A stretch of DNA of 64,000 nucleotides from Erwinia persicina. GTDB taxonomy: Bacteria > Pseudomonadota > Gammaproteobacteria > Enterobacterales > Enterobacteriaceae. Each line of letters begins with the position of its first letter. Within the stretch, counting starts at the first letter, position 1. This document shows, piece by piece, positions 31,176-42,505 of this stretch. The notes under the pieces are model-generated. The model searched no databases. It saw only the letters and a program-made list of their open reading frames with translations, and was not told the DNA's origin. Made by a program: the position numbers and the translations under genes. The stretch covers positions 62,001 to 126,000 of the forward strand of contig NZ_JACYMO010000008.1 of NCBI RefSeq assembly GCF_014838825.1, read 5' to 3'.

Positions 31176-33869
31176 ATGACGACAGATGTAACCGTAAAAT
31201 CGCTGGCCGCAGAGATTCAGACACCGGTAGAACGCCTGGTACAGCAATTTGCTGACGCAGGGATCCAAAAGTCTGAAACCGACTCTGTTACCCAGCACGA
31301 AAAAGAGACATTGCTGACCCATCTGAACCGCGAACATGGCGGTGGATCTGGTAAGCTTACTCTGCAGCGCAAAACGCGCAGCACCTTGAATGTTCCAGGC
31401 ACCGGGGGCAAAAGTAAGTCGGTGCAAATCGAAGTCCGCAAAAAACGCACTTATGTAAAAGGCGATCCGGCAGATGCTGAACAGGCAGAAGCGGAAGCCC
31501 AGGCAGAGCGTGAAGCGGAAGAACTGGCTCGTCGCGAGGCTGAAGAACAGGCCCAGCGCGCAGCTCAAGACAAAGCAAAGCGTGAAGCCGAGGAGCAGGC
31601 CAAGCGTGAGGCAGCTGATAAAGCCAAACGTGAAGCGGCGGAAAAAGATAAAGTGAGCAATCAACATACCGACGAAATGACCCGGGCCTCTCAGTCCGAT
31701 AAAGCCCGCCGCGAAGCGGAATCGGCTGAACTGAAGCGTAAAGCGGAAGAAGAAGCGCGTCGCAAGATCGAAGAAGAAGCGAAGCGCGTAGCCGAAGAGG
31801 CACGTAAAATGGCGGAAGAGAAAGGCGAAGAGTGGACACAGGTTAAAGAAGTCGAAGACACTTCTGATTATCACGTGACCACTTCAACTCATGCTCGTGC
31901 AGCAGAAGACGAAAATGACGCGCAGGTCGAAGGTGACCGCCGTACACGTACTGCTGTTCGTCCGGCTAAAGCCCCGGTTCGCAAGAAAGGCAACAAGCAT
32001 TCTGAAGCGAAAACTGACCGTGAAGAAGCGCGTGCGCAGGTTCGCGGCGGTAAAGGCGGCAAGCGCAAGCCAAGCACCCTGCAGCAGGGCTTCAATAAGC
32101 CAGCACAGGCGGTTAACCGTGACGTGATTATCGGTGAGACTGTCACCGTAGCGGAACTGGCTAACAAGATGGCGGTGAAAGGTTCCCAGGTCATCAAAGC
32201 GATGATGAAAATGGGCGCCATGGCCACCATCAACCAGGTCATCGACCAGGAAACTGCTCAGATGGTCGCGGAAGAAATGGGTCACAAAGTGACACTGCGC
32301 CGCGAAAACGAGCTGGAAGAAGCGGTCATGAGCGACCGTGATACCGATGCTGTGCATGAGTCTCGTGCACCGGTCGTGACCATCATGGGTCACGTTGACC
32401 ACGGTAAAACCTCCCTGCTGGACTACATTCGCTCCACGAAAGTCGCCTCTGGCGAAGCGGGCGGCATTACCCAGCACATCGGTGCCTACCACGTTGAAAC
32501 TGACAACGGTATGGTGACCTTCCTGGATACCCCAGGCCACGCCGCGTTTACCTCAATGCGTGCTCGTGGTGCTCAGGCAACGGATATCGTTATCCTGGTT
32601 GTTGCTGCAGACGATGGCGTGATGCCACAGACTATCGAAGCGATCCAGCATGCGAAAGCGGCCAAAGTGCCGGTTGTCGTGGCGGTGAACAAATGCGATA
32701 AGCCTGATGCCGATCCAGACCGTGTTAAAACTGAACTGACTCAGTACGGGATTATCCCGGAAGAGTGGGGCGGCGAAAACATGTTCGTCAGCGTTTCAGC
32801 GAAAGTCGGTACCGGTATTGATGACCTGCTGAACGCTATCCTGCTGCAGGCGGAAGTGCTGGAACTGAGCGCTGTTCGTCAGGGTATGGCAAGCGGTGTG
32901 GTAATCGAATCCTTCCTGGATAAAGGTCGTGGTCCGGTCGCAACAGTTCTGGTTCGTGAAGGTACGCTGAATAAAGGCGATATCGTTCTGTGTGGCTTCG
33001 AATACGGCCGTGTGCGTGCGATGCGTGACGAGATGGGCCGCGAAGTGATGACTGCCGGTCCTTCTATTCCGGTTGAGATCCTCGGTCTGTCCGGTGTTCC
33101 GGCAGCGGGTGATGAAGCGACCGTCGTACGTGACGAGAAGAAAGCGCGTGAAGTGGCACTGTATCGTCAGGGCAAATTCCGTGAAGTTAAGCTGGCACGT
33201 CAGCAAAAATCTAAGCTGGAGAACATGTTTGCGAACATGACTGAAGGCGAAGTTTCCGAGCTGAACATCGTGCTGAAAGCTGACGTACAGGGTTCTGTCG
33301 AAGCTATCTCCGAGTCACTGCTGAAGCTTTCTACTGATGAAGTAAAAGTGAAAATCATCGGTTCCGGCGTAGGTGGTATTACTGAAACCGACGCGACGCT
33401 GGCTGCAGCTTCTAACGCCATCCTGGTGGGCTTCAACGTGCGTGCTGATGCTTCAGCGCGCCGCGTGATCGACTCAGAAAGCCTGGATCTGCGTTACTAC
33501 TCCGTCATCTATAATCTGATTGACGAAGTGAAAGCCGCGATGAGCGGGATGCTGGCACCAGAGTACAAACAGCAGATCATCGGTCTGGCAGCGGTACGTG
33601 ACGTGTTCAAATCACCGAAATTTGGTGCCATCGCCGGTTGTATGGTGACGGAAGGTAATATCAAACGTCACAACCCAATCCGTGTTCTGCGTGACAACGT
33701 GGTGATCTACGAAGGCGAGCTGGAATCTCTGCGCCGCTTCAAAGATGACGTTAACGAAGTCCGTAACGGCATGGAATGTGGTATCGGCGTGAAGAACTAC
33801 AACGATGTGCGTGTTGGCGATATGATCGAAGTCTTCGAAATTATCGAAATCCAGCGCACCATCGACTAA
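31176..33869 (+). CDS. infB: InfB, translation initiation factor IF2
   Basis: IF2 brings fMet-tRNA to the 30S subunit and promotes subunit joining. The 897-residue protein has an IF2N domain, a long charged Ala/Glu/Arg/Lys helical linker (about 100-230), a second IF2N domain, a GTPase domain ([20 protein letters not shown]) and C-terminal IF2 domains. The G4 motif reads NKCD where E. coli has NKID. A GTG (31653) and an ATG (31677) in frame match the internal starts that yield the shorter IF2 forms in E. coli. It lies 24 bp after nusA. Confidence 0.98.
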   Translation: MTTDVTVKSLAAEIQTPVERLVQQFADAGIQKSETDSVTQHEKETLLTHLNREHGGGSGKLTLQRKTRSTLNVPGTGGKSKSVQIEVRKKRTYVKGDPADAEQAEAEAQAEREAEELARREAEEQAQRAAQDKAKREAEEQAKREAADKAKREAAEKDKVSNQHTDEMTRASQSDKARREAESAELKRKAEEEARRKIEEEAKRVAEEARKMAEEKGEEWTQVKEVEDTSDYHVTTSTHARAAEDENDAQVEGDRRTRTAVRPAKAPVRKKGNKHSEAKTDREEARAQVRGGKGGKRKPSTLQQGFNKPAQAVNRDVIIGETVTVAELANKMAVKGSQVIKAMMKMGAMATINQVIDQETAQMVAEEMGHKVTLRRENELEEAVMSDRDTDAVHESRAPVVTIMGHVDHGKTSLLDYIRSTKVASGEAGGITQHIGAYHVETDNGMVTFLDTPGHAAFTSMRARGAQATDIVILVVAADDGVMPQTIEAIQHAKAAKVPVVVAVNKCDKPDADPDRVKTELTQYGIIPEEWGGENMFVSVSAKVGTGIDDLLNAILLQAEVLELSAVRQGMASGVVIESFLDKGRGPVATVLVREGTLNKGDIVLCGFEYGRVRAMRDEMGREVMTAGPSIPVEILGLSGVPAAGDEATVVRDEKKAREVALYRQGKFREVKLARQQKSKLENMFANMTEGEVSELNIVLKADVQGSVEAISESLLKLSTDEVKVKIIGSGVGGITETDATLAAASNAILVGFNVRADASARRVIDSESLDLRYYSVIYNLIDEVKAAMSGMLAPEYKQQIIGLAAVRDVFKSPKFGAIAGCMVTEGNIKRHNPIRVLRDNVVIYEGELESLRRFKDDVNEVRNGMECGIGVKNYNDVRVGDMIEVFEIIEIQRTID

Positions 33870-33897
33870 GTCGACGTCCGCAATCAACAACACTAAT

Positions 33898-33924
33898 TTG
33901 GGAGGCTTCTGGCCTCCCAATCTT
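33898..33924 (+). terminator. Hairpin between infB and rbfA
   Basis: The stem TGGGAGG / CCTCCCA with loop CTTCTGG and tail ATCTTTTA lies 28 bp after infB and 20 bp before rbfA. It probably gives partial termination within the operon. Confidence 0.7.
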
Positions 33925-33943
33925 TTATAAGAGAGATAAAATT

Positions 33944-34369
33944 ATGGCGAAAGAATTCGGTCGCCCGCAGCGTGTTTCTCAGGAACTGCAAAAAGAGATC
34001 GCCATGATCCTGCAGCGTGAGATTAAAGACCCGCGCCTGGGCATGATGGTAACGGTTTCCGGTGTGGATGTGTCACGTGACCTGGCCTACGCCAAAGTGT
34101 TCGTGACCTTCCTGAACGATAAAGACGAAGAAGCTATCAAAGGCGGCCTGCGTGCCCTCGGTGATGCGGCTGGCTATATCCGCTCCCTTCTCGGCAAAGC
34201 GATGCGCCTGCGTATCGTGCCTGAGCTGACGTTTTTCTACGACAACTCACTGGTTGAAGGGATGCGCATGTCTAACCTGGTAACGAACGTGGTCAGAAAT
34301 GACGAAGAGCGTCGTGGCCCGGTTGAAGATGGCCAGGAAGAGAACCAGGAAGAAGGCAAAGCAGAGTAA
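33944..34369 (+). CDS. rbfA: RbfA, 30S ribosome-binding factor
   Basis: RbfA binds the 30S neck and helps 16S rRNA 5'-end maturation, notably in the cold. The 141-residue KH-fold protein starts [19 protein letters not shown] at 33944 and carries the conserved [23 protein letters not shown] core and [18 protein letters not shown] Glu-rich tail of about 15 residues makes it longer than in E. coli. The stop overlaps the truB ATG. Confidence 0.96.
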   Translation: MAKEFGRPQRVSQELQKEIAMILQREIKDPRLGMMVTVSGVDVSRDLAYAKVFVTFLNDKDEEAIKGGLRALGDAAGYIRSLLGKAMRLRIVPELTFFYDNSLVEGMRMSNLVTNVVRNDEERRGPVEDGQEENQEEGKAE

Positions 34370-35313
34370 TGAGTCGTCCTCGTCGTCGCGGTCGTGATAT
34401 CCATGGCGTTCTGTTGCTGGACAAGCCTGGCGGTTTGTCCTCCAACGACGCGCTGCAGAAAGTCAAACGCCTGTATAACGCCAATCGCGCGGGCCACACC
34501 GGCGCGCTCGATCCTCTGGCGACCGGCATGCTGCCGATCTGTTTGGGTGAAGCGACCAAGTTTTCCCAGTATCTGCTGGAATCGGACAAGCGTTATCGGG
34601 TCATTGCCCGTCTCGGGCAGCGCACCGATACCTCCGATGCCGATGGGGTGATTGTCAGCGAGCGTCCGGTCGCGTTCAGTGCCGAGACGCTGGCGCAGGC
34701 GCTGGACAGTTTCCGCGGTGAAACGCAGCAGATCCCGTCCATGTATTCAGCGCTGAAATACCAGGGCCGCAAGCTGTACGAATATGCCCGTGAAGGCATC
34801 GAAGTGCCGCGCGAGTCGCGCAGTATCACGGTCTATGAACTGCTGTTTATTCGTCACGAAGGCCATGAGCTTGAGCTGGAAATCCATGTCTCAAAAGGCA
34901 CTTACATTCGCACTATCATTGACGATCTTGGTGAAAAGCTGGGCTGCGGTGCGCACGTCACCTACCTGCGCCGTTTGCAGGTAGCCACGTATCCCATTGA
35001 AAAAATGGTGACGCTGGAACAGCTTAATGCCCTGACGGAAGAGGCTCACCGTAGCGAGCAGTCACCTGCCGACCTGCTGGACGCACTGCTGATGCCAATG
35101 GACAGTCCGGCGGCAGAGTATCCCGTGGTGAATCTGCTGAGTGCTGTCGCGGCTTACTTTAAGCAGGGCATGCCGGTACAGGTTGCAGGGGCCCCCGCCA
35201 GCGGACTGGTGCGGGTAACGGAAGGCGAGGAGCAGAAGTTTATCGGTATGGCGGAAATCGCCGACGATGGACGCGTTGCCCCGCGCCGGCTGGTTGTAGA
35301 ATATTTCGACTAG
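34369..35313 (+). CDS. truB: TruB, tRNA pseudouridine-55 synthase
   Basis: TruB makes pseudouridine 55 in the T-loop of tRNAs and also acts as a tRNA chaperone. The 314-residue protein has the catalytic-aspartate motif [21 protein letters not shown] (Asp near residue 48), the tRNA-contacting region [21 protein letters not shown] and a C-terminal PUA-like domain. The ATG shares a base with the rbfA stop. Confidence 0.97.
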   Translation: MSRPRRRGRDIHGVLLLDKPGGLSSNDALQKVKRLYNANRAGHTGALDPLATGMLPICLGEATKFSQYLLESDKRYRVIARLGQRTDTSDADGVIVSERPVAFSAETLAQALDSFRGETQQIPSMYSALKYQGRKLYEYAREGIEVPRESRSITVYELLFIRHEGHELELEIHVSKGTYIRTIIDDLGEKLGCGAHVTYLRRLQVATYPIEKMVTLEQLNALTEEAHRSEQSPADLLDALLMPMDSPAAEYPVVNLLSAVAAYFKQGMPVQVAGAPASGLVRVTEGEEQKFIGMAEIADDGRVAPRRLVVEYFD

Positions 35314-35317
35314 CTAT

Positions 35318-35346
35318 TTGCGCTTAAGTAGCGCGAAGAGTAGAAT
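35318..35346 (+). promoter_or_regulatory. Probable sigma-70 promoter of rpsO
   Basis: A TTGCGC -35 box (35318-35323) and TAGAAT -10 box (35341-35346) are separated by 17 bp, immediately after the truB stop. This gives a leader of about 65-70 nt before rpsO, suitable for the known S15 autoregulatory fold. Confidence 0.75.
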
Positions 35347-35420
35347 GGCGCGGCTTTACACTGGGTTGCTGAATTAGAGATCGGCGCCTGTACATTTATC
35401 TTAATTTTTGGAGTTGTCTC

Positions 35421-35690
35421 ATGTCTCTAAGTGTTGAAACTAAAGCACAGATCGTTGCTGATTTCGGTCGTGGCGCAAACGACAGTGGTTCTACTGAAGT
35501 TCAGGTTGCACTGCTGACCGCGCAGATTACTCATCTGCAGGGTCACTTCTCTGAGCACAAGAAAGACCACCACAGCCGTCGTGGCCTGCTGCGCATGGTA
35601 TCCCAGCGTCGTAAGCTGCTGGATTACCTGAAGCGTAAAGACGTTGCACGCTACACCAGCCTGATCGAACGTCTGGGTCTGCGTCGCTAA
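35421..35690 (+). CDS. rpsO: Ribosomal protein S15 (uS15)
   Basis: S15 binds 16S rRNA early in 30S platform assembly, and in E. coli represses its own mRNA through a pseudoknot in the leader. The 89-residue helical protein has the conserved [20 protein letters not shown] and [20 protein letters not shown] tracts. A GGAG Shine-Dalgarno precedes the ATG. It is followed by a strong terminator. Confidence 0.99.
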   Translation: MSLSVETKAQIVADFGRGANDSGSTEVQVALLTAQITHLQGHFSEHKKDHHSRRGLLRMVSQRRKLLDYLKRKDVARYTSLIERLGLRR

Positions 35691-35774
35691 GTCTTACAGG
35701 TTGTCCCGCCACGGTTTCGGATCTTCTGAAAGTGTAAGTGGGTCATCGGACAACCTGGTGCGAGTTTCGCTGGA

Positions 35775-35800
35775 AAGGGGCCTTTAAGGCCCCTTTTTTC
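35775..35800 (+). terminator. Terminator of rpsO
   Basis: The stem AAGGGGCC / GGCCCCTT with a TTTAA loop and a six-T tail lies 84 bp after rpsO. Confidence 0.93.
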
Positions 35801-35858
35801 AAGCAAGCGGCAGCAATTACACGCAAACTATTGTATTGTTGCTGAGTGTGATCTTCAG

Positions 35859-35935
35859 TTGCAGACGTTCGCGCGGCTAATGAGAGGCTTTATCCCATCT
35901 GGGGTTAGGGTTGTCATTAGTCGCGAGGATGCAAA
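35859..35935 (+). promoter_or_regulatory. pnp leader RNase III hairpin
   Basis: A long imperfect stem pairs the arm GTTCGCGCGGCTAATGA with the arm TCATTAGTCGCGAGGA. In E. coli this leader is cut by RNase III, after which PNPase degrades the short duplex strand and so shuts down its own mRNA. The arm sequences are almost those of E. coli, so the same autoregulation is likely. Confidence 0.8.
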
Positions 35936-35998
35936 ATGAAGATTAAATATCCACGGTCGGTATAAAAAACTACCGGCCCTGAAGTTAAGGAACTAATT

Positions 35999-38128
35999 TT
36001 GCTGAACCCGATCGTAAAAAAATTCCAGTATGGTCAGCATACCGTCACTCTTGAGACCGGTATGATGGCCCGCCAGGCAACGGCTGCCGTGATGGTAAGC
36101 ATGGACGACACCGCGGTGTTCGTGACAGTTGTTGGCCGTAAAAATGCAAAACCAGGTCAGGATTTCTTCCCGCTGACTGTTAACTATCAGGAGCGTACCT
36201 ACGCTGCTGGTCGTATCCCTGGCAGCTTCTTCCGTCGTGAAGGCCGTCCAAGCGAAGGCGAAACACTGACTTCACGTCTGATTGACCGTCCGCTGCGCCC
36301 ACTGTTCCCGGAAGGTTTCGTCAACGAAGTGCAGGTTATCGCTACCGTTGTTTCCGTTAACCCACAGGTTAACCCGGACATCGTTGCTCTGATCGGTGCT
36401 TCTGCGGCGCTGTCACTCTCTGGCCTGCCGTTCAACGGCCCAATCGGTGCTGCGCGCGTCGGTTACCTGAACGACCAGTACGTGCTGAACCCAACGACCG
36501 ATGAGCTGAAAGAGAGCAAACTGGATCTGGTCGTTGCCGGTACCAAAGGCGCAGTGCTGATGGTGGAGTCAGAAGCTGAACTGTTAAGCGAAGACCAGAT
36601 GCTGGGTGCTGTGGTGTATGGCCATGAGCAGCAGCAGATTGTTATCGACACCATTAACGAACTGGTGGCTGAAGCAGGCAAACCTCGCTGGGACTGGACA
36701 CCAGAAGCACCGAACGACGCGTTGAACGCCCGTATCGCTGCGCTGGCTGAAGCCCGTCTGAGCGACGCTTACCGTATCACCGAAAAACAGGAGCGCTATG
36801 CTCAGGTTGACGTGATTAAATCAGAAACCACCGCGACCCTGCTGGCTGAAGACGAGTCACTGGATGCCGGTGAGATCAGCGACATTCTGCACGCGCTGGA
36901 AAAAGACGTGGTACGTAGCCGCATTCTGCGCGGCGAGCCACGTATTGATGGCCGTGAAAAAGACATGATCCGTGGTCTGGATGTGCGTACCGGCGTTCTG
37001 CCACGTACCCACGGTTCAGCACTGTTCACCCGTGGTGAGACTCAGGCACTGGTTACCGCGACACTGGGTACTGCCCGTGATGCGCAGAACCTGGATGAAC
37101 TGATGGGTGAGCGTACTGATAACTTCCTGTTCCACTACAACTTCCCTCCGTACTCTGTCGGTGAAACCGGCATGGTCGGTTCGCCTAAGCGTCGTGAAAT
37201 TGGTCACGGTCGTCTGGCGAAACGTGGTGTTCTGGCCGTCATGCCAAAAGGCGATGCGTTCCCGTACACTGTACGTGTCGTGTCTGAAATCACTGAATCT
37301 AACGGTTCATCCTCCATGGCGTCTGTATGTGGTGCTTCTCTGGCACTGATGGACGCCGGTGTCCCTATCAAAGCAGCCGTAGCCGGTATTGCGATGGGTC
37401 TGGTGAAAGACAACGATAACTTCGTTGTTCTGTCAGACATTCTGGGTGACGAAGATCACCTGGGCGACATGGACTTCAAAGTAGCCGGTAGCCGTGAAGG
37501 TATCACCGCGCTGCAGATGGACATCAAAATTGAAGGCATCACCCGCGAAATCATGCATGAAGCGCTGAACCAGGCTAAGGGTGCGCGTCTGCATATCCTG
37601 AGCGTTATGGAGCAGGCAATCAGCACCCCGCGTGGCGATATCTCTCAGTTTGCTCCACGCATCCATACCATCAAGATCAGCGTTGATAAGATTAAAGACG
37701 TGATCGGTAAAGGTGGTTCTGTGATCCGTGCGCTGACTGAAGAGACCGGTACTACCATTGAAATTGAAGATGACGGTACGGTTAAAATCGCAGCGACTGA
37801 CGGTGAGAAAGCGAAATTCGCTATCCGTCGTATCGAAGAGATTACCGCAGAAATCGAAGTGGGCCGTATCTATAACGGTAAAGTGACCCGCATCGTTGAC
37901 TTCGGTGCCTTCGTTGCTATCGGCGGTGGTAAAGAAGGTCTGGTTCACATCTCTCAAATCGCTGATAAGCGCGTTGAGAAAGTGACAGACTACCTGCAGA
38001 TGGGCCAGGAAGTACCAGTGAAAGTACTGGAAGTTGACCGTCAGGGTCGCGTACGCCTGAGCATCAAAGAAGCCAGCGAACAGGCCCAGCCTGAAGCTGA
38101 AGCTCCTGCAGCACCTGAAGCAGAGTAA
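35999..38128 (+). CDS. pnp: Polynucleotide phosphorylase (PNPase)
   Basis: PNPase is a 3'-5' phosphorolytic exoribonuclease and a part of the RNA degradosome. The 709-residue protein has two RNase PH domains (about 1-140 and 310-540) with a helical domain between them, then KH ([20 protein letters not shown]) and S1 ([15 protein letters not shown]). The start is a TTG, as in E. coli. A Glu/Ala/Pro-rich tail closes the protein. It is followed by a hairpin and then nlpI. Confidence 0.98.
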   Translation: MLNPIVKKFQYGQHTVTLETGMMARQATAAVMVSMDDTAVFVTVVGRKNAKPGQDFFPLTVNYQERTYAAGRIPGSFFRREGRPSEGETLTSRLIDRPLRPLFPEGFVNEVQVIATVVSVNPQVNPDIVALIGASAALSLSGLPFNGPIGAARVGYLNDQYVLNPTTDELKESKLDLVVAGTKGAVLMVESEAELLSEDQMLGAVVYGHEQQQIVIDTINELVAEAGKPRWDWTPEAPNDALNARIAALAEARLSDAYRITEKQERYAQVDVIKSETTATLLAEDESLDAGEISDILHALEKDVVRSRILRGEPRIDGREKDMIRGLDVRTGVLPRTHGSALFTRGETQALVTATLGTARDAQNLDELMGERTDNFLFHYNFPPYSVGETGMVGSPKRREIGHGRLAKRGVLAVMPKGDAFPYTVRVVSEITESNGSSSMASVCGASLALMDAGVPIKAAVAGIAMGLVKDNDNFVVLSDILGDEDHLGDMDFKVAGSREGITALQMDIKIEGITREIMHEALNQAKGARLHILSVMEQAISTPRGDISQFAPRIHTIKISVDKIKDVIGKGGSVIRALTEETGTTIEIEDDGTVKIAATDGEKAKFAIRRIEEITAEIEVGRIYNGKVTRIVDFGAFVAIGGGKEGLVHISQIADKRVEKVTDYLQMGQEVPVKVLEVDRQGRVRLSIKEASEQAQPEAEAPAAPEAE

Positions 38129-38146
38129 CGGCAAGACCATTGAGTT

Positions 38147-38168
38147 CTCCGCACCTTCGGGTGCGGAG
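38147..38168 (+). terminator. Hairpin between pnp and nlpI
   Basis: The perfect stem CTCCGCACC / GGTGCGGAG with a TTCG tetraloop lies 18 bp after pnp. The following GATTGTTTC is only moderately T-rich, so it may attenuate more than end transcription into nlpI. Confidence 0.7.
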
Positions 38169-38257
38169 GATTGTTTCATCGCGAGGGCTGGATGGCCTTG
38201 TGAACGGCAGGCGGATGACAGGATGTGCATCCCAATGTTTGTTTTCGGGAGTGGTAA

Positions 38258-39142
38258 ATGAAGCCATTTTTGCGCTGGTGTATTGTTGCGACAGCTTTGA
38301 CGCTGGCAGGATGCAGCAACACCGATTGGCGTAAGAACGAAGTACTGGCGGTCCCCTTGCAGCCTACGCTGCAGCAGGAAGTCATTCTCGCGCGCATGGA
38401 ACAAATACTTGCCAGTCGGTCATTGACCGATGATGAACGCGCACAGCTGTTATATGAGCGCGGAGTGTTGTATGATAGTCTCGGTTTGAGAGCACTGGCG
38501 CGAAATGATTTTTCACAAGCGCTGTCTATCAGACCGGATATGCCTGAAGTATTCAATTACTTAGGCATATATTTAACGCAGGCAGGCAACTTTGATGCTG
38601 CCTATGAAGCGTTTGATTCTGTACTTGAGCTTGATCCAACTTACAATTATGCGCGTTTAAATCGTGGTATCGCTCTGTATTACGGCGGAAGATTTAAACT
38701 GGCGCAAGATGATCTGCTGGCGTTTTATCAAGACGATCCTAACGATCCCTTCCGCAGCCTGTGGCTGTATCTCACTGAACGTGAGATCAACGCAGACCAG
38801 GCAAAAGTCTCGCTCAAGCAGCGTTACGACAAAGCGGTGAAGGAGCAATGGGGATGGAATATTGTCGAGTTCTACCTGGGCGATATCAGCGAAAAAACGC
38901 TGATGGAACGGCTCCAGGCGGACGCAACGGATAACACCTCGCTCGCTGAACATCTCAGTGAAACCAACTTCTATTTAGGTAAGTATTACCTAAGTCTGGG
39001 GGAGAAGGACAACGCAGAAGCGTTGTTCAAGCTGACGGTCGCCAACAACGTTCACAACTTTGTTGAGCATCGATATGCATTGTTGGAGCTGGCGCTACTC
39101 GGCCAGACACAAGACGATTTATCAGAATCTGACCAGCAATAG
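38258..39142 (+). CDS. nlpI: NlpI, outer-membrane TPR lipoprotein
   Basis: NlpI is a lipoprotein scaffold for peptidoglycan hydrolases and an adaptor for the protease Prc. The 294-residue precursor has a lipobox (LAGC, lipidated Cys19) without Asp at +2 (Ser instead), favouring the outer membrane. Tetratricopeptide repeats follow from about residue 62 ([20 protein letters not shown], and [20 protein letters not shown]). It lies between pnp and yrbN-deaD, as in E. coli. Confidence 0.96.
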   Translation: MKPFLRWCIVATALTLAGCSNTDWRKNEVLAVPLQPTLQQEVILARMEQILASRSLTDDERAQLLYERGVLYDSLGLRALARNDFSQALSIRPDMPEVFNYLGIYLTQAGNFDAAYEAFDSVLELDPTYNYARLNRGIALYYGGRFKLAQDDLLAFYQDDPNDPFRSLWLYLTEREINADQAKVSLKQRYDKAVKEQWGWNIVEFYLGDISEKTLMERLQADATDNTSLAEHLSETNFYLGKYYLSLGEKDNAEALFKLTVANNVHNFVEHRYALLELALLGQTQDDLSESDQQ

Positions 39143-39245
39143 CTGACGAACTTCATTGCCCGTTTTTTCGAAAAGTCATCATCTTAGCGGATGAGGGCCT
39201 TTTTGTTCGTCAAAACCACTAATTTGAGCCGGTTCACACTTTTTG

Positions 39246-39302
39246 ATGAAAATGACTGAAAGTTTTCACGACGAGTTATGTAGACTGGCCGCCGCAATCT
39301 AA
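39246..39302 (+). CDS. yrbN: YrbN-like small protein upstream of deaD
   Basis: An 18-codon ORF ([18 protein letters not shown]) ends in TAA directly at the AAGAGG Shine-Dalgarno of deaD. The core [10 protein letters not shown] matches the small YrbN protein encoded at the same place in E. coli, but the C-terminus is shorter. A second in-frame ATG lies two codons in. The position suggests a leader peptide coupled to deaD translation. No strong ribosome-binding site is visible in front of it. Confidence 0.7.
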   Translation: MKMTESFHDELCRLAAAI

Positions 39303-39318
39303 GAGGCACGTGTACTAC

Positions 39319-41238
39319 ATGACTGATATCCAAACTACTTTTGCTGACCTTGGCCTGAACGCCGACCTCCTCGAATCACTGACCGGCATGGGCTACGTGA
39401 AGCCTTCCCCAATCCAGCTTGAGTGTATTCCTCATCTGCTGGCGGGCCGTGACGTGCTGGGTATGGCGCAGACCGGGAGTGGCAAAACTGCAGCCTTCTC
39501 GCTGCCGTTATTACATAACATTGACCCAACCGTAAAAGCACCTCAGATCCTGGTGCTGGCACCGACCCGCGAACTGGCGGTGCAGGTTGCAGAAGCGATG
39601 ACTGAATTCGCTAAACATATGCGCGGCCTGAACGTGGTAGCCCTTTACGGCGGCCAGCGTTATGACGTGCAGCTGCGCGCTCTGCGCCAGGGACCACAGG
39701 TTGTTGTGGGTACGCCTGGTCGTCTGCTTGACCACCTGAAACGCGGCACGTTAGATCTGTCTAACCTGCGCGGCCTGGTGCTGGACGAAGCCGATGAAAT
39801 GCTGCGTATGGGCTTCATCGAAGACGTTGAAACTATTATGGCGCAGATCCCGGACAATCATCAGACTGCTCTGTTCTCTGCGACCATGCCAGAAGCGATC
39901 CGTCGTATCACCAAGCGCTTTATGAAAGATCCGCAGGAAGTGCGTATCCAGTCAAGCATGACCACCCGTCCGGACATCAGCCAGAGCTACTGGACTGCGT
40001 ACGGCCGTAAAACGGATGCACTGACCCGCTTCCTGGAATCAGAAGACTTTGATGCTGCGATCATCTTCGTGCGGACTAAAAACGCAACGCTGGAAGTGGC
40101 TGAAGCGCTGGAGCGCAGCGGTTACAACAGTGCTGCACTGAACGGTGATATGAACCAGGCACTGCGTGAGCAGACCCTGGAGCGTCTGAAAGACGGTCGT
40201 CTGGACATCCTGATCGCCACCGACGTTGCGGCCCGTGGCCTGGACGTTGAGCGTATCAGCCTGGTGGTTAACTATGACATCCCGATGGACGCAGAATCTT
40301 ACGTTCACCGTATCGGCCGTACCGGTCGTGCAGGTCGTGCCGGCCGTGCTCTGCTGTTCGTTGAGAACCGCGAGCGTCGTCTGCTGCGTAACATTGAACG
40401 CACCATGAAGCTGACCATTCCTGAAGTAGAGCTGCCAAACGCAGAGCTGCTGGGTGAGCGTCGTCTGGCGAAGTTTGCTGCTAAAGTTCAGCAGCAGCTG
40501 GAAAGCAGCGATCTGGAGCAGTACCGTGCTCTGCTGGCTAAAATGCAGCCAGAAGAAGAGCTGGACATCGAAACGCTGGCCGCAGCACTGCTGAAAATGG
40601 CTCAGGGCGAACGTCCACTGATCGTTCCTGCTGATGCGCCACAGCGTCCGCGCAGCCAGTTCCGCGATCGTGATGACCGCCAGGCCGGCCGCAGCGATCG
40701 TCCGGATCGTGGCCCACGTGAACCACGTGAACCCCGCGCAGAAGGCGATCGTCCACGTCGTGAACGTCGTGACGTCGGTGATATGGAAGTGTACCGCATT
40801 GAAGTAGGCCGTGATGACGGTGTTGAAGTGCGTCACATCGTTGGCGCTATCGCTAACGAAGGCGACATCAGCAGCCGCTACATCGGTAACATCAAGCTGT
40901 TCGGTACGCACTCCACTATCGAACTGCCAAAAGGCATGCCGGGCGAAGTTCTGTCACACTTCACCCGCACGCGTATTCTGAACAAACCGATGAATATGCA
41001 GCTGATTGGTGATGCACAGCCACGCAGCAACGACCGTGGCGGCGAACGTCGTCCGGGCGGCCCTGCACGCGGTGGCTTTGGCGCTGGCGCTGGCCGTGAA
41101 GGTGGAGCCCCACGCGGTGGTGCTGAAGGCGGTCGTCGCTTCAGCAATGACCGTGGCGGTGAACGTCGTCCGGGTGGCCCTTCACGTGGCCCACGCACTG
41201 AAGGCGGCGCAGCACCTACCCGTCGTCGTGACGCGTAA
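39319..41238 (+). CDS. deaD: DeaD/CsdA, cold-shock DEAD-box RNA helicase
   Basis: DeaD unwinds RNA in ribosome assembly and mRNA decay, mainly in the cold. The 639-residue protein has the Q motif, [18 protein letters not shown] (VLDEADEML), SAT and [11 protein letters not shown] motifs. A dimerisation region, a DbpA-like RNA-binding domain (about 480-560) and a Gly/Arg-rich tail follow. The tail holds two near-identical copies of [12 protein letters not shown] (DNA at 41030-41070 and 41146-41186). The ATG at 39319 is chosen over a GTG nine bases upstream because AAGAGG lies too close to the latter. Confidence 0.97.
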   Translation: MTDIQTTFADLGLNADLLESLTGMGYVKPSPIQLECIPHLLAGRDVLGMAQTGSGKTAAFSLPLLHNIDPTVKAPQILVLAPTRELAVQVAEAMTEFAKHMRGLNVVALYGGQRYDVQLRALRQGPQVVVGTPGRLLDHLKRGTLDLSNLRGLVLDEADEMLRMGFIEDVETIMAQIPDNHQTALFSATMPEAIRRITKRFMKDPQEVRIQSSMTTRPDISQSYWTAYGRKTDALTRFLESEDFDAAIIFVRTKNATLEVAEALERSGYNSAALNGDMNQALREQTLERLKDGRLDILIATDVAARGLDVERISLVVNYDIPMDAESYVHRIGRTGRAGRAGRALLFVENRERRLLRNIERTMKLTIPEVELPNAELLGERRLAKFAAKVQQQLESSDLEQYRALLAKMQPEEELDIETLAAALLKMAQGERPLIVPADAPQRPRSQFRDRDDRQAGRSDRPDRGPREPREPRAEGDRPRRERRDVGDMEVYRIEVGRDDGVEVRHIVGAIANEGDISSRYIGNIKLFGTHSTIELPKGMPGEVLSHFTRTRILNKPMNMQLIGDAQPRSNDRGGERRPGGPARGGFGAGAGREGGAPRGGAEGGRRFSNDRGGERRPGGPSRGPRTEGGAAPTRRRDA

Positions 41239-41255
41239 CCACTGATGCCCCATAA

Positions 41256-41286
41256 AAAAACCAGCCTTCGGGCTGGTTTTTTTTTG
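41256..41286. terminator. Bidirectional terminator of deaD and yhbW
   Basis: The stem AAAAACCAGCC / GGCTGGTTTTT with a TTCG tetraloop has a long T-run on the plus strand and an A-run on the other side. It can therefore end both convergent genes. Confidence 0.93.
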
Positions 41287-41300
41287 CCCTGCTGTCAGGG

Positions 41301-42308
41301 TTACAAAGCGTTACGGGCCTGCATGGCCAGCTCAAACGAGTAGAGCCGCGCCTGAGTATCAAAAATCTGCCCGTTGACCATCACTTCATCCGCCTGGGTT
41401 TCACGCATCAGCGCCGCCAGCCCCTGACGGACTTTATCTTTATCACCCACCACCGACATGCTCAGCGCCTGCTGCACGCCGTACTGTTCTGACGGTGACC
41501 ACAGGTTGTCCATGTTATCCACTGGTGCGGGCAGCGGACCCGGTTTGCCGCGCCGCAGATTGATAAACTGCTGCTGCATGGAGGTAAACAGGAAGCGCGC
41601 ATCGCGATCGCTGTCAGCGGCGATCACGTTGACACACACCATCGCATAGGGTTTATCCAGCCGCGCAGAGGGTTTAAAGTGCTCGCGGTATAAATGCAGC
41701 GCCTGTAGCAACATATCGGGGGCGAAGTGGGAAGCGAAGGCAAACGGCAGGCCCATCTGTGCCGCCAGCTGCGCGCTGTACAGGCTGGATCCTAGCAGCC
41801 AGACCGGGATTTTCAGGCCGGTTCCAGGCACCGGCTGTACCACCGGCATCTCTTCGCCTGTGTGATCGAACCAGCGGATGAGTTCACTGACATCGGACGG
41901 GAAATTATCGACATGTCCCGCCATGTGGCGGCGCAGCGCCAGCATGGTGCGCTGATCGGAACCCGGTGCGCGGCCCAGACCCAGATCGATACGGCCTGGG
42001 TAGAGCGACTCCAGGGTACCGAACTGTTCGGCAATCACCAGCGGGGAATGATTGGGCAGCATCACCCCGCCCGAACCCAGGCGCAGGGTTTGCGTATTCG
42101 CTGCCAGATACCCAATCAGCACCGAGGTGGCCGCGCTGGCAATCCCGGACATGTTGTGGTGCTCTGCCAGCCAGTAGCGGTGAAAACCAAGAGTCTCAGA
42201 CTGCTTTGCCAGAGAGAGTGATGCATGAAACGCATCGCGCGCCGATGCACCCTGAGGAATGGGGGCGAGATCCAGTACCGAAAGCGGTACATTTTTTTTA
42301 TCAGGCAT
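41301..42308 (-). CDS. yhbW: YhbW, luciferase-like monooxygenase
   Basis: This is a flavin-dependent monooxygenase-like TIM-barrel protein of the bacterial luciferase family. Its 335 residues equal the E. coli length. Family features include [20 protein letters not shown] (about residues 44-63), [27 protein letters not shown] sequence and [15 protein letters not shown]. The substrate is unknown. It lies downstream of deaD in convergent orientation, as in E. coli. Confidence 0.94.
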   Translation of the reverse strand: MPDKKNVPLSVLDLAPIPQGASARDAFHASLSLAKQSETLGFHRYWLAEHHNMSGIASAATSVLIGYLAANTQTLRLGSGGVMLPNHSPLVIAEQFGTLESLYPGRIDLGLGRAPGSDQRTMLALRRHMAGHVDNFPSDVSELIRWFDHTGEEMPVVQPVPGTGLKIPVWLLGSSLYSAQLAAQMGLPFAFASHFAPDMLLQALHLYREHFKPSARLDKPYAMVCVNVIAADSDRDARFLFTSMQQQFINLRRGKPGPLPAPVDNMDNLWSPSEQYGVQQALSMSVVGDKDKVRQGLAALMRETQADEVMVNGQIFDTQARLYSFELAMQARNAL

Positions 42309-42505
42309 AGTTGCTCACTTTGTCTAACGGCCGACGCTGCGCCAGGTACAAAAGAGACAGATTAAGGCATTTGCTGTCCGTATTGTTGTCCGTTCGCAGC
42401 ACTCCTGAAATTAACGGTGCCGCAGGGCGGCTGATCCACCGTTATTATAATAGCGGGATTTATCCCGGCGGAAATCCTCCCCGCCAGGATCGGCGCGAGC
42501 GTGAT

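Larger units (their letters stand above)
35691..35998. other. rpsO-pnp intergenic region
   Basis: This 308-bp gap holds the rpsO terminator (35775-35800) and the RNase III hairpin of the pnp leader (35859-35935). A pnp promoter should lie around 35800-35850. An antisense sRNA (SraG) is known from this gap in E. coli, but no independent evidence for it was seen here. Confidence 0.6.

Noticed and set aside
31480-31850. Apparent repeat rich in GAAGC words
   Set aside because: This is the Ala/Glu/Lys/Arg linker of IF2; codon repetition explains it and the frame is continuous.
35800-35998. Antisense sRNA SraG at the pnp leader
   Set aside because: Known from E. coli at this place, but no independent promoter or terminator for it could be identified on the minus strand.
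37433-38404. 323-codon open frame antisense to pnp and its terminator
   Set aside because: It crosses the pnp terminator and the nlpI start; both flanking genes are clear.
41028-41190. CRISPR-like repeated units
   Set aside because: Only two copies occur, in frame within deaD, and encode an RGG tail; there are no spacers of constant length.
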